From Acidobacteriota bacterium (lineage in GTDB: Bacteria; Acidobacteriota; Terriglobia; Terriglobales; Acidobacteriaceae), in contig JACPYL010000010.1 of the NCBI GenBank assembly GCA_016196065.1, forward strand, positions 1,426,001 to 1,490,000: a stretch of DNA of 64,000 nucleotides, written 5' to 3'. Positions 44,430 to 53,657 of this stretch are shown one piece after another (the stretch's first letter is position 1; the number at the start of each line of letters is the position of its first letter). The notes below the pieces were generated by a model. The model searched no databases, was not told the origin of the DNA, and saw nothing but the letters and a program-made list of their open reading frames with translations. Made by a program: the position numbers and the translations under genes.

Positions 44430-46208
44430 TTACTTCGCCACGTCGTACTTTCGTGGCCGCGGCGGAATCAGCGACGCGTCCACTGGTTCGAACTCAAACT
44501 TTGGCTCATCCGCATCCGGCGCGAAGGTTGCTTTGGTTGTCTTCATCCAATTCTTGTCATCGCGATCCGGGAAATCAGGCTTGTAGTGCGAACCGCGCGA
44601 CTCATCGCGCATTCCGGCGCCCTGCGCAATGACCCGCGACAGCTGCAGCATGTTGTAGAGCTGCCGAGCGAACGCCACGGTCGTGTTGGCCCACTGCGAA
44701 CGGTCGCTCAGGTTGATGTGCTGGAAGCGTTCCAGCATCTCGACCAGCTTGGCATCCGTTTCCTGCAGGGGCTTGTTGTAACGAAGCACCGTGCAGTTCT
44801 TGGTCATCAGTTCGCCCAGTTCGCGCCAAAGCAGAAATGGATTCTCCTTGCCGTCCGCGCTCATCAGTCCGGCATTGATGTCTTGCTGGCGTTTTCGTTC
44901 CGCGTCGAAGTGCCCATTGCTCGGTGCCGCAGGCAGACTCTTGGCGTACTGCACCGCATTCGGACCGGCAACGAATCCGCCGTAGATGCACGACACGAGA
45001 GAATTCGCGCCCAGCCGATTGGCTCCGTGATATTGATATTCGGCTTCACCGGCTGCGAAAATCCCCGGGACATTCGTCCCCTGTTTGTAATCAACCCAGA
45101 GTCCGCCCATGGTGTAATGCATGCCGGGGAAAATCTTCATCGGCACGTCGCGCGGATCGTCACCCACAAATTTCTCGTAGATTTCGAGGATGCCTTCGAG
45201 CTTCCGGTCAAGCACCTTGCGGTCGATGTGGGTCAGGTCGAGATAGACCATCGGCTTGCCGTCGATTCCGAGATTGTGTTCATACACAACCTTGAAGATC
45301 GCACGCGTCGCCACATCACGCGGCACGAGGTTTCCATACTTTGGATACCACTCTTCCAGGAAATACCAGCGCTCACTTTGGGGAATACTCTTCGGATCGC
45401 GCTTGTCGCCCTGCGTCTTCGGAACCCAGACTCGTCCGCCTTCACCGCGTGCCGACTCCGACATCAGGCGCAGCTTGTCTTCTCCAGGAATGGAAGTGGG
45501 GTGAACCTGGATAAATTCGCCGTTCGCGTAGTAGCAGCCTTGCTGGTAGAGCGCGGATTGCGCCGATCCCGTGCACACCACGGAGTTCGTCGACTTGCCG
45601 AAGATGGCGCCAATGCCGCCGGTTGCAACAATGATTGCGTCCGCCGGGAAAGTGCGGATCTCCATGGTGCGAAGATCCATCGCGCAGATTCCGCGGCAGG
45701 TGCGCGTCCCGTCGAGCACGGCAGAGAGAAATTCCCAGTGCTCGTATTTCTTTACTTTGCCCTCGGATTCGTAGCGCCGAACCTGTTCATCAAGCGCGTA
45801 GAGAAGTTGCTGGCCGGTAGTTGCTCCGGCAAATGCAGTGCGGTTGTAGAGCGTGCCGCCAAAACGGCGAAAGTCGAGCAGCCCTTCGGGCGTGCGGTTG
45901 AAGGTAACGCCCATCCGGTCGAGCAGATCGATAATGCCGGGCGCTGCCTCGCACATTGCCTTTACAGGAGGCTGGTTGGCGAGGAAGTCTCCACCGTAGA
46001 TGGTGTCGTCAAAATGCTGCCAGGTGGAATCGCCTTCGCCCTTCAGATTCTTGGCAGCGTTGATGCCGCCTTGCGCACATACGGAGTGCGATCGCTTTAC
46101 GGGGACGATGGAAAACAAATCCACTTCGCCGCCCATTTCAGCAATCTTAATGACGGCCGCCAGGCCTGCCAGGCCACCGCCTACCACGATGATTTTCGGA
46201 GCTGCCAT
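44430..46208 (-). CDS. sdhA: succinate dehydrogenase flavoprotein subunit
   Basis: A 592-residue FAD protein. The FAD-binding motif is VVGGGLAGLAAVIKIAE, the covalent FAD His is in KRSHSVCAQGGINAA, and the active-site region has PTSIPGEDKLRLMSESARGEGGRVWV. The C-terminal region has the typical GSHYKPDFPDRDD. The organisation without SdhD matches the menaquinone-linked Bacillus-type complex. The gap to sdhC is about 80 bases. Confidence 0.96.
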   Translation of the reverse strand: MAAPKIIVVGGGLAGLAAVIKIAEMGGEVDLFSIVPVKRSHSVCAQGGINAAKNLKGEGDSTWQHFDDTIYGGDFLANQPPVKAMCEAAPGIIDLLDRMGVTFNRTPEGLLDFRRFGGTLYNRTAFAGATTGQQLLYALDEQVRRYESEGKVKKYEHWEFLSAVLDGTRTCRGICAMDLRTMEIRTFPADAIIVATGGIGAIFGKSTNSVVCTGSAQSALYQQGCYYANGEFIQVHPTSIPGEDKLRLMSESARGEGGRVWVPKTQGDKRDPKSIPQSERWYFLEEWYPKYGNLVPRDVATRAIFKVVYEHNLGIDGKPMVYLDLTHIDRKVLDRKLEGILEIYEKFVGDDPRDVPMKIFPGMHYTMGGLWVDYKQGTNVPGIFAAGEAEYQYHGANRLGANSLVSCIYGGFVAGPNAVQYAKSLPAAPSNGHFDAERKRQQDINAGLMSADGKENPFLLWRELGELMTKNCTVLRYNKPLQETDAKLVEMLERFQHINLSDRSQWANTTVAFARQLYNMLQLSRVIAQGAGMRDESRGSHYKPDFPDRDDKNWMKTTKATFAPDADEPKFEFEPVDASLIPPRPRKYDVAK

Positions 46209-46287
46209 GCTGGTTAGAATCCGATCTCTGAAAGTACGACTCCGAGCCAGGCTCGGACCTGCTTGCTCAGCAATTTTGACGACAAAA

Positions 46288-47022
46288 CTATCGCATCACA
46301 ATATTTTCCGTGTCTGCACCGGAATTCAAGGGTTGCAACGGTGTCCTGAAGAACCCGTTCATGCTGAGCCCGCCCAGGAGAATCAGGCCCAGCGCCAGCA
46401 CGACACAGACATAGCCCAGGCGGCGGCGCGCAATTTCTCCCGTGGTGATTCCCCATTTCGCCGCGAACAGCCACACGCCGTAGCTGAAATGCCATGATGC
46501 GGCAATGATGCCGGCGCAATAGAAAGCGATCATCCACGGATTCTGGAACTCGTGTTGCACTTTCGCGAATGCCTGGTCGGGATGAACTCCGAGTACCGTG
46601 CCGGTGAAGCGCAAGTGATAGGTGTGTTGCGCGATGTATGCGAAGGCGACGATTCCAGTCCAACGTTGCGCCGTGTACAGCCAGTTGCCGGTCCACGGAT
46701 ATTCAATGTTATTGGACTCTCCGCGATACCAGATAAATATGCCGTAGAGCGCGTGGTAGAGAATCGGAATCCAGATGCCGACCAACTCCAGCACGAACAC
46801 GAACGGGAGGCTGTTCAGGAACTCGACTTGCTTGGCATAGGCGACCGGACCCTTGAACGCCTCCGCATTCGAAACGAAGTGTTCGAGTAGAAAGAGGCCG
46901 ATGGGGACGATTCCGGTGAGGGAGTGCAGACGGCGCCAGAAGAACGACGTGCCCACTCCAGCGCGCAAGGGAGCAACTCCCGGTTTAATCTTCGCAGGCA
47001 CAGATTGCGTGGACGATGCCAA
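46288..47022 (-). CDS. sdhC: succinate dehydrogenase cytochrome b subunit
   Basis: A 244-residue diheme-type cytochrome b membrane subunit with about five helices. Heme-ligand His candidates are in HSLTGIVPIGLFLLEHF, PILYHALYG, AQHTYHLRF and SWHFSYG. Length and the order C-A-B match the B. subtilis-type complex. The start is TTG at 47022, eight bases after AAGGAA. It is the first gene of the operon. Confidence 0.93.
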   Translation of the reverse strand: MASSTQSVPAKIKPGVAPLRAGVGTSFFWRRLHSLTGIVPIGLFLLEHFVSNAEAFKGPVAYAKQVEFLNSLPFVFVLELVGIWIPILYHALYGIFIWYRGESNNIEYPWTGNWLYTAQRWTGIVAFAYIAQHTYHLRFTGTVLGVHPDQAFAKVQHEFQNPWMIAFYCAGIIAASWHFSYGVWLFAAKWGITTGEIARRRLGYVCVVLALGLILLGGLSMNGFFRTPLQPLNSGADTENIVMR

Positions 47023-47066
47023 CGTTACGGTTCCTTATCTGATCCGAAGTCAAGAACCAACCTTTC

Positions 47067-47096
47067 ATTATGTTGGTTGATGGAGGCCCGCGTCAA
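47067..47096 (-). promoter_or_regulatory. putative sdh operon promoter
   Basis: On the minus strand TTGACG (47096-47091), 18 bases of spacer, then CATAAT (47072-47067). The predicted transcript starts about 37 bases before the sdhC start codon. Confidence 0.6.
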
Positions 47097-47139
47097 GAAA
47101 GCAGTTTGGTTGGTCGTGGTGCAACTTGAAGAGAGGCGG

Positions 47140-47286
47140 TTCGTATCAGGGCATTGCTTCAGCAATGCCGCAGTGCCGCGAAACGGAAGCGGCTTCAGCC
47201 GCTGGGATTCATGCCACATTGGCCGCGGCTAAAGCCGCCGGCTGCTTGGCTCTTTGGCATGTCCTGAAGGCATGCCCTGATACGAA
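47140..47286. repeat. nested palindromic repeat (family C)
   Basis: The outer arms (47140-47154 and 47272-47286) are perfect 15-bp reverse complements (TTCGTATCAGGGCAT). Inside lie smaller hairpins with TTCA, TAAA or related loops: 47151-47168, 47188-47203 and 47225-47238. It occupies most of the gap between sdhC and rdgB. Related but shorter hairpins are at 60674-60728. Confidence 0.85.
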
Positions 47287-47290
47287 TCGT

Positions 47291-47914
47291 TCATTCGGCT
47301 TGACCCTTGTCAACCCACGCCAAGAACTCACGAAACGCTTTTCCCCGATGGCTGTAGCGAGATTTTTCCACTGCGGTAAGTTCGGCAAATGTCTTTCCAA
47401 TGTGCGGAAAATAGAAGAGGGGATCGTATCCAAAGCCATTTTCGCCGCGGGGTTCGTTCAGAATCACTCCCGCTGACTCTCCGCGAAAGGTGGCGATCGT
47501 CTTGCCGTCGCGCGCCGCTGCCAACACGCAGACGAATCGTGCGCCGCGTTGTTCGTCAGCAACGTTCCCGAGTTCACGAAGCACGCGGGCGTTGTTGGCA
47601 TGGTCTTCGGTGTTGGCGCCCACGAGATGTGGTTGCTCGGCTGCGTAGCGTGCCGAGTGAACTCCCGGCGCACCTCCGAGAGCATCCACCTCCAAGCCGG
47701 AATCATCGGCGAGCACCAGTTGCCCGGGGGCCGCCAGACTGTACTCTGTCGCTTTCTTGCAAGCGTTCGCCTCGAAGGTTTGACCATCTTCCACGACCTG
47801 GGGCAGGGAAGAAAAGCCAGGAATACCCACGATCCTGACGCCATGCGTCTCCGCCGCGCCCGCGAAGTCGCGCAGTTTACCCGGATTCGAAGTGGCTACC
47901 AGAACTTGCATCAT
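47291..47914 (-). CDS. rdgB: XTP/dITP diphosphatase
   Basis: A 207-residue housecleaning enzyme that hydrolyses non-canonical purine nucleoside triphosphates such as XTP and dITP. The N-terminal SNPGKLRDF is the substrate motif, followed by LADDSGLEVDALGGAPGVHSARYA and a C-terminal YDPLFYFPHIGKTFAEL ... SHRGKAFREF. The start at 47914 or the adjacent 47911 are equally good. Downstream of a large membrane protein gene (17-base gap). Confidence 0.95.
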   Translation of the reverse strand: MMQVLVATSNPGKLRDFAGAAETHGVRIVGIPGFSSLPQVVEDGQTFEANACKKATEYSLAAPGQLVLADDSGLEVDALGGAPGVHSARYAAEQPHLVGANTEDHANNARVLRELGNVADEQRGARFVCVLAAARDGKTIATFRGESAGVILNEPRGENGFGYDPLFYFPHIGKTFAELTAVEKSRYSHRGKAFREFLAWVDKGQAE

Positions 47915-47930
47915 TTATGCGTTCGCGGTT

Positions 47931-49595
47931 TTACCTGGTGACATCTGTGGTGCAAGCTTTTGATTCCAGACGATCACGCCGATTGCTCCCGATGATCCAC
48001 GTACCGAGCAGAATCCCGAAGGTCAACAGAGAAATAGTCCCTCCGAGAGTCCGATCGAGCGTCCTCCCGAAATGAATTTGAATTTCATTCCGCCCCGCGG
48101 TGACTGGAATCATCATCTCCTGGGTGATCTCACTGCTTTGCGTCTCGACGCGATTCCCATTCAATGTCACTTCCCATGCGGGGTAGTTGAACAGGCGCAA
48201 AGTTAGAACCTCGGGTCGCGTGCTCTGGACGAGAAGGTGCGCTTTCTTCGCACTCCATGCCAAAGTACGGTCAGGCACAGCGCGTCCGGCCGCGTCGGTG
48301 ACGTGCGCCTGATCCTTGTTCAATTCATAGGGATCGGCTCCGGCGGGGACATATTCGTCGGTGCCCTCGTAGCCGACGCCATCGGCAACCGCATCCGACA
48401 TTTCTTTGATGTCCGCCGCGTTGTCCCACCATGGAGCCTGGATTCGGTATCCCGCCACCAGAACAGTTCCCAGCAACACGGCAGTTGCGAATACGCGAGA
48501 CGTCCAGCGCCGCGTGGCCATCGTCAACAGCAGCACCATCGCGGCATTCAGACACAGCAGCCATCGCCAGGGAAGTTGCACAAAACGGAGCTTCGGCAGA
48601 AGCTGCCAGAGCGGATTCGCAATCGGAATCATCAGCAGGGCAGCCAACGCGCCCCAGCACAAAAGCAAGGGCCATGGACTCCCGGCCGCAGTGCGCGTTC
48701 TTCGCGAACTCCAAATCACGAGAACCAGAAAACCGATTTCAACGGCTGCTACCGTGGACACGAGCAGATTGAAGCGGTCGTGCTCGGGTTCGGGAATGCT
48801 GGTAAATAGGAAATTGTCTTGCGGGCGAAGTCCCGGAGCCAGCACCTCGTTGATGTTGACCCATCCTGTCTCGTGAATCGTCGGAATCAGATAGAACGAA
48901 GCCAAGCCCGCCCCCAGCAAGATCGCGAGCGAGGTATTCCATATCGGACGCCACGAGCGTCCGAGAATAGCGCTGGCAAGTGCTAGGCCAGCAACCGAAT
49001 AGTGGATCATGACGGATGCCGGCGCGTTGACTAACCACGCCGCTGCGAGGATCATCCCCAAACGGATCGCGGGTCGCCAACCGGGTTCCGTTATTTTCAG
49101 CAGCGCCAGCAGCAACAGCGGCAGCAACACGGCGGCCAGCAATTCCGCAAACGCGCTTCTCCAATACACGATGACGAGGTGATACGGATTTACGGCATAG
49201 AGTACCGCTGCAAACAACGCGTCTCTCGCGGGGAGCCACCTCCTGGCCAGCGAATACATCGACACGCCGGACAGCGTGAGAACCAGCCAGCAGTAGGCTC
49301 CAGGCACGATTTTCCAAGGCAGCAAAGCCCCTAGTGCAGCGCCCAGTGCCCATGACGCTGGCGGATAAAACAGGAAACGCGCTTCGCCGTATCCCCAATG
49401 GGCCAGCGCCGCCCATCGCGGATACACGATGCCTTGCTTCCATTGCCCAAGCACTTCCATCCATGAGTACATGTGGAATTCGAAATCATGGCCCGAGGGC
49501 GATCCTCGCCAGAAAAACGGTGTGATTGCCAGGAGGCAGACGGCTGCCAATATCAGCAAGTGCAGCGGCGTAATTTTGGAGGAGGGAAGTGACAT
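47931..49595 (-). CDS. large multi-helix membrane protein (GT-C-like)
   Basis: A 554-residue protein with about ten membrane helices and a C-terminal soluble beta-rich region (about 435-520) ending in a helix. The motif PSGHDFEFHMYSWMEVLGQWKQG (residues 33-55) with Asp37 resembles the DE/D-x-H site of GT-C-type glycosyltransferases, and the region YVVWRSAFAELLA is similar to DUF6541/6-pyruvoyl-tetrahydropterin-synthase-related membrane proteins. Function not established. Confidence 0.8.
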   Translation of the reverse strand: MSLPSSKITPLHLLILAAVCLLAITPFFWRGSPSGHDFEFHMYSWMEVLGQWKQGIVYPRWAALAHWGYGEARFLFYPPASWALGAALGALLPWKIVPGAYCWLVLTLSGVSMYSLARRWLPARDALFAAVLYAVNPYHLVIVYWRSAFAELLAAVLLPLLLLALLKITEPGWRPAIRLGMILAAAWLVNAPASVMIHYSVAGLALASAILGRSWRPIWNTSLAILLGAGLASFYLIPTIHETGWVNINEVLAPGLRPQDNFLFTSIPEPEHDRFNLLVSTVAAVEIGFLVLVIWSSRRTRTAAGSPWPLLLCWGALAALLMIPIANPLWQLLPKLRFVQLPWRWLLCLNAAMVLLLTMATRRWTSRVFATAVLLGTVLVAGYRIQAPWWDNAADIKEMSDAVADGVGYEGTDEYVPAGADPYELNKDQAHVTDAAGRAVPDRTLAWSAKKAHLLVQSTRPEVLTLRLFNYPAWEVTLNGNRVETQSSEITQEMMIPVTAGRNEIQIHFGRTLDRTLGGTISLLTFGILLGTWIIGSNRRDRLESKACTTDVTR

Positions 49596-49815
49596 TCGGC
49601 TGCAGCGTTGCAGTCCGGGCGCATCCTGGCGACGCCACGGACCTACGGCAGCAATTCTAGAGCATTCTCAAAAATTCTCAGAGAATTAACCGGGACGAAA
49701 TATTGCCGCTGCAGTTTTGCGCTACGCTGCGAACATCGAGGTGGAACAGACCGCCGGGGATTTGGTCGCACCAGAGACGGGGGTGCCGGCTGAGTCCCCG
49801 GTTTTTTGTGCGGAT

Positions 49816-49840
49816 GAGACGAGGCAAGCCTCGTCTCTAC
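49816..49840. repeat. GAGACG palindrome (family B)
   Basis: A 25-base near-palindrome, GAGACGAGGCAAGCCTCGTC plus TCTAC, related to the pair at 42584-42645. It is 14 bases before the 3' end of the PilZ gene. Confidence 0.85.
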
Positions 49841-49853
49841 AGGGAGATTTGTA

Positions 49854-50996
49854 TTATTGGCTTACTTCGGCAGAATTGCGCTGGCGATGCAGGTCTTCCA
49901 GAAATTGGCTCTGCGCAAGGGCGGTGCCGGTCCGCAGCAACTCCAGCAGGGGATCTTCATTTTCCGAGCCAGGCGCCGAAGTCGAAGTAAGCTCTTCCAC
50001 GCTGGCGACTAATGCCCGCGGAGAGATTTCCAGTTCCGGCTTGGCTCCCGGTTGTGATGTCAGAAACTCAATAAATTCACCAACACTCTTGCGCTGTTCT
50101 TCGGTTCGCGCTGGAAATTCAATGCCCATGCCGTGCGTGGGGTGCATGACCCGTACCAATCCTTCGGTATGGATCTCCATTCCTTCTGCCTTCAGGCACA
50201 GGTCGACGGCCGAGGATTGGGGAAAGGGAGACTCGGTTTCGACGTAACATCCACCCAAACTCATATCCGTCAGCTTGCAATGCGAAACCGGATCCGCTTC
50301 CTCCGGAAGAGCTTCGTGCGAGTGCGAAGTCAACCAGTCATGCAACTGGTCGCGCATGCGAACGTCGATATCCAGAAAGCGCAGGCCGGTTTGGCCATTG
50401 GCGCTGCTCCAGGCTACTTCGGCGTCGCCTTCTATTTGGAGATTGCCATCCGTTAGCTCAAAAGAAAAGTGTGCCAGGGCGGCAGACGGCATTGGCCTGG
50501 CTGCCAGTACGTCGATCCCGCCGCTGCTTACGTCCAGCAGAATGCCTTCGGTGTGTTCGCCCTCTGCCAGACGGAGTGAGATTGGTGCTTGTACGGGGAC
50601 GCGGAACGCCTGTCGCCGCTCGCGCTTCAACATGGCGGTTGCCGCACGGAGCGTTGCATGGGCCTGTTCATGAATGATGGGTTTGACGAGGATGAAATGC
50701 GCACCGGCTCCGAGAATCGCCCGGATTTCGGACGCATCCTGCAAGAGCGCCAAGGTCACTGCGGGCGTCGCCTGCTGTGGTCCAGTACTACGCCGATTCG
50801 CTTCCAGCACCTGCGAGGCAGCCTCGCGGTCGTCGAAGTCGACAATGATCTGGTCGAAGTGTTGTTCTTCCAGACGAGCGACTGCGACGTCGGCTGCGCT
50901 TGAGCGCTCCACGGCCACGCCGAAGTTCGCCAACACCTGGGTCAGCGTTTCAGCGGCCAAATCGTCCTTCGATACCAGCAGTGCCTGCAATGTCAT
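49854..50996 (-). CDS. receiver-like and tandem PilZ protein
   Basis: A 380-residue cytosolic protein. An N-terminal receiver-like domain (residues 1-125) has one Asp-rich strand (IIVDFDDREA). The first PilZ domain (about 128-225) has RRQAFRVPVQ and DVSSGG, the RxxxR and D/NxSxxG pattern expected to bind cyclic-di-GMP. The second PilZ domain (about 230-320) has DMSLGG but no RxxxR motif I can see. A c-di-GMP effector is therefore likely, with one functional and one degenerate PilZ domain. Output partner unknown. Confidence 0.9.
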   Translation of the reverse strand: MTLQALLVSKDDLAAETLTQVLANFGVAVERSSAADVAVARLEEQHFDQIIVDFDDREAASQVLEANRRSTGPQQATPAVTLALLQDASEIRAILGAGAHFILVKPIIHEQAHATLRAATAMLKRERRQAFRVPVQAPISLRLAEGEHTEGILLDVSSGGIDVLAARPMPSAALAHFSFELTDGNLQIEGDAEVAWSSANGQTGLRFLDIDVRMRDQLHDWLTSHSHEALPEEADPVSHCKLTDMSLGGCYVETESPFPQSSAVDLCLKAEGMEIHTEGLVRVMHPTHGMGIEFPARTEEQRKSVGEFIEFLTSQPGAKPELEISPRALVASVEELTSTSAPGSENEDPLLELLRTGTALAQSQFLEDLHRQRNSAEVSQ

Positions 50997-51033
50997 CGAA
51001 GCGGAGCCTCCTGCCCGCTCCCGCGCGATACGT

Positions 51034-51288
51034 CTACGGCCAGCGCGGAGTTGTACGCGCCGGCTTGGCTGCTGCCGACGAGGATTGTGCGCCGGCCCGG
51101 GCGGCCATTGCGTTGGTGTCTTCGTCTACTTCTGCCAGGACCGCGCTGTCGTCTTCTGCTTCGTTTTCAGCCAGAAGGGGCGCGACCTCGCGCAGTTTCT
51201 CGGCGGCTTGCTGCAGCATCTCGATCTGCTTGCCTAACTGTGCGTACTGCGTCTGCTTGCGGCGCAAGACCTCATGGATATCCTTCAT
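51034..51288 (-). CDS. small coiled-coil protein
   Basis: An 84-residue hydrophilic protein with a helical coiled-coil part (RRKQTQYAQLGKQIEMLQQAAEKLREVAPLLAE). The ATG at 51288 has AGGGGG a few bases upstream. It lies 37 bases upstream of the PilZ protein on the same strand and may be co-transcribed. No family recognised. Confidence 0.65.
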   Translation of the reverse strand: MKDIHEVLRRKQTQYAQLGKQIEMLQQAAEKLREVAPLLAENEAEDDSAVLAEVDEDTNAMAARAGAQSSSAAAKPARTTPRWP

Positions 51289-51425
51289 ACGTCCCCCTGC
51301 GATGAATGTAGGTTTCATCAAAAGTAACGTCAACGGCTATCGCCCCGCGCGCGGTTACGCCGGTAACGAATCCGGACCGGGAAGGGTTTGTGCTGGCTGA
51401 CGTCGGCAGTAGGGGAAGCAGTGCC

Positions 51426-51457
51426 AAAAATCAAAAGCCCCGCCGGAAGGCGGGGCT
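51426..51457 (-). terminator. Rho-independent terminator of PEP-CTERM gene
   Basis: On the minus strand AGCCCCGCC pairs with GGCGGGGCT (51449-51457 with 51436-51444) over a four-base loop, followed by a T-rich run (TTTTGATTTTT). It is about 40 bases after the stop of the PEP-CTERM gene. Confidence 0.85.
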
Positions 51458-51496
51458 ATGAGTTGAGAGTGTTGGAGGTAATACCCGATCGTGAAA

Positions 51497-52102
51497 TTAG
51501 GCGTTAACCGTGAACTTACGGCGCAGCATACCAGCGATTGCCACTAACCCAGTTCCCAACAAGCCAAGTGTTCCCGGCTCAGGTGTTCCGAAAGTGGTGT
51601 CGCCCATCCGGATGTGACCAATGCCCTGTGTGATCTGACCCTTTACGGAATAAATCGTCTGGGTCGTCGTTCCGGTCACAAAATGACCGTTCCACAAGGT
51701 GCCTGCGATCGTGCCGCTCAGACTGTAGGTGAGGCTCTGTCCGCTCGAAGATACCAGCGTCCAGGAAACCGGACCAACGAATGCGCCGCTGAAGATCGTG
51801 CCCTTGTGCGGTGTTTCGGATCCTTTTCCGATCACGACAAAGCTCGAACCTGCGTCCGAGAAGGTGCCGCCGTTCAGAATGCTGCCGCTCAGAAGTGCGC
51901 CCGTAGAGAACGACACCGAACCCAAAGTGTGCCCCGGACTGGCCACAATTCCATTAAAGGAATGAAGTTGCGAGCCTACAGAAGTGATTCCCGCGTTGGA
52001 AATCGAAATCGAACCGTGGAGGTTGACTAGATCAATCCCATCCGCCCAAGCTGCCATCGGCAGAGCCAATGCCAGCAATGCCAAAACCAACACTCGTCTC
52101 AT
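51497..52102 (-). CDS. PEP-CTERM sorting-signal protein
   Basis: A 201-residue exported protein with a signal peptide (MRRVLVLALLALALPMAAWA), a glycine/serine-rich beta-type body, and a C-terminal TPEPGTLGLLGTGLVAIAG followed by MLRRKFTVNA. That tail is the PEP-CTERM signal (PEP motif, hydrophobic helix, basic end) read by an exosortase. No exosortase or EPS cluster is nearby, so the sorting enzyme lies elsewhere. The ATG at 52102 is chosen for the signal peptide. Confidence 0.9.
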   Translation of the reverse strand: MRRVLVLALLALALPMAAWADGIDLVNLHGSISISNAGITSVGSQLHSFNGIVASPGHTLGSVSFSTGALLSGSILNGGTFSDAGSSFVVIGKGSETPHKGTIFSGAFVGPVSWTLVSSSGQSLTYSLSGTIAGTLWNGHFVTGTTTQTIYSVKGQITQGIGHIRMGDTTFGTPEPGTLGLLGTGLVAIAGMLRRKFTVNA

Positions 52103-52622
52103 GTTTCCTCCAAAAGTTACAATCTTCCATGAGCCATCCTCACGCTGTGAGAGGTATGGATTACACGGACGCCTAGTTACCACCGTGCATCTCTACTGCC
52201 AAAGTCTGCCGTCATCGCTTGTCTTTAAATATCAACTACTTACAAGAGATTCTGGACCCAACCCGCAAGTGCCGACTGAAATTCTCTGCACACTTGCAAC
52301 ATTCGACTTCGGTTTTCCTGGAGTTTAGGCGGTGGGAAAAACTTGTAGAATTTCCTCTTGGAGACCTAGTTCCAGAACCCTGGGACGACTGGGAAGCCCA
52401 ATCGTTGTGTGGCTAATGCTATCAAGAATCATAGATTTGGCAAGTGGCTCTTTCGTGCCATCTACTCCTCGATAGTGGCGTTCCATTTCTGGCTGCAGTT
52501 TCGTATCTTCTCCATGAGCAGTTCTGGGGGAGGGCTGTTCGGGCGTCCCGTGATTCTTTGAATCCGGGGCGCTTCTTATTTGGGGCGTACCCTACCCTTC
52601 CACCGTTCGGATTGTTTGTTCT
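52103..52622. other. 520-base intergenic region without a gene
   Basis: Between the PEP-CTERM gene and the Gfo/Idh gene. Several short open frames on the plus strand (for example 52219-52416 and 52444-52698) lack a ribosome binding site or a recognisable family. I see no repeat, RNA or palindrome here. Confidence 0.5.
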
Positions 52623-53627
52623 CTATCCAGTGCCCAGAGTCATTTCCTCCGACTTCCCGGATGCAATGCTGCGATACGCAGCGTCCAGAATCATCTGATT
52701 CTTCCAGCCCTCGACTCCCGCGACGGGAAATGTTCCTTTTCCTTCGATCGCGTCCGCGAAACTGTCAACCTGCCGCGCATAGGCGAGCTGGTTGGTAACG
52801 GTCTCCGCTGCGACGACCTTCTGCTCCCGCCACAACTCGATCACTACCGGACGATCCACCGTAAGCCCATCATCTGCTCGCAGCACACCCTGTCTCCCGA
52901 CGAATTCCACCGGAGTACGGTAATTTGCGCGAGTGGATACCAAAACCGTTGCGAGCGTGCCTTTCGAAAATTCCAAGGTCAAAATGGCAGCCCCTTCCAC
53001 ATCCCCTGACTGTTCGTCCTTTCGAGCGATTGCCGTAATCCGGACGGGATCGTCCTGCAGGATGTAGCGCAGCGCGTCGATGCAATGCACCCCGACATCA
53101 GCGACGGGTCCCCCGGCCGCGACCTTTCGGTCGTAGAGCCACGTCCGATGATGCCCGCTCCCGAGATAGGAAAATTCCACCCGGGCCGTGACAGGGGTAC
53201 CGATCGCTCCGCTGGCGATCTGTTCTCGCAGTCGTGCGGTGCTCGCTTCAAAGCGAAATACTTGCGCTACTCCCAAGAGAACGTTCGCCGCACGCGCCGC
53301 CTCGACCATTTCGCGGCACTCGCCAGTGTTCATCGCCATGGGCTTTTCGCAAAGGACCGGCTTTCCAGCGCACAATGCCGTGAGGGTATCCGCACGATGC
53401 AGGACGTCTGGGCTGGTGACCAGCACGGCATCGACATCGGGACAGCGGCACAGTTCTTCCGTGGATGTGAAAGCGTGCGCGATGCCGTAGTGACGAGCAG
53501 ATTCTTGTGCTTTTGCGGGATCACGACGTGAAAGGGCGACCACCTTGCAGTTCCGGGCAAGGTCGAAGCCCGGCATCAAACGCCGCACGGCGTGTAGTCC
53601 GAAGCCAACAATGCCGAAGCGAATCAT
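52623..53627 (-). CDS. Gfo/Idh/MocA family oxidoreductase
   Basis: A 334-residue NAD(P)-dependent oxidoreductase. The nucleotide motif is FGIVGFGLHAVRRLMPGF, the conserved catalytic segment is VLCEKPMAMNTGE, and the C-terminal domain has GGPVADVGVHCIDALRYIL. Substrates are usually sugars or cyclitols; the exact one is unknown. Confidence 0.92.
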   Translation of the reverse strand: MIRFGIVGFGLHAVRRLMPGFDLARNCKVVALSRRDPAKAQESARHYGIAHAFTSTEELCRCPDVDAVLVTSPDVLHRADTLTALCAGKPVLCEKPMAMNTGECREMVEAARAANVLLGVAQVFRFEASTARLREQIASGAIGTPVTARVEFSYLGSGHHRTWLYDRKVAAGGPVADVGVHCIDALRYILQDDPVRITAIARKDEQSGDVEGAAILTLEFSKGTLATVLVSTRANYRTPVEFVGRQGVLRADDGLTVDRPVVIELWREQKVVAAETVTNQLAYARQVDSFADAIEGKGTFPVAGVEGWKNQMILDAAYRSIASGKSEEMTLGTG

Positions 53628-53657
53628 ATTGTTTTGTTCCGCCGAATCTTTGAAGAA

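Noticed and set aside
44586-46217. Long open frame of 543 codons on the plus strand antisense to sdhA
   Set aside because: It is the reverse of a highly conserved gene with strong motifs, and its own translation shows no family pattern. Such shadows are common at this base composition.
49776-49806. GC-rich stretch followed by TTTTTT, possible plus-strand terminator
   Set aside because: No plus-strand gene ends there and the pairing is partial; neighbouring genes run on the minus strand.
52219-52698. Short plus-strand ORFs in the 52.1-52.6 kb gap
   Set aside because: No ribosome binding site, signal peptide or recognisable domain.
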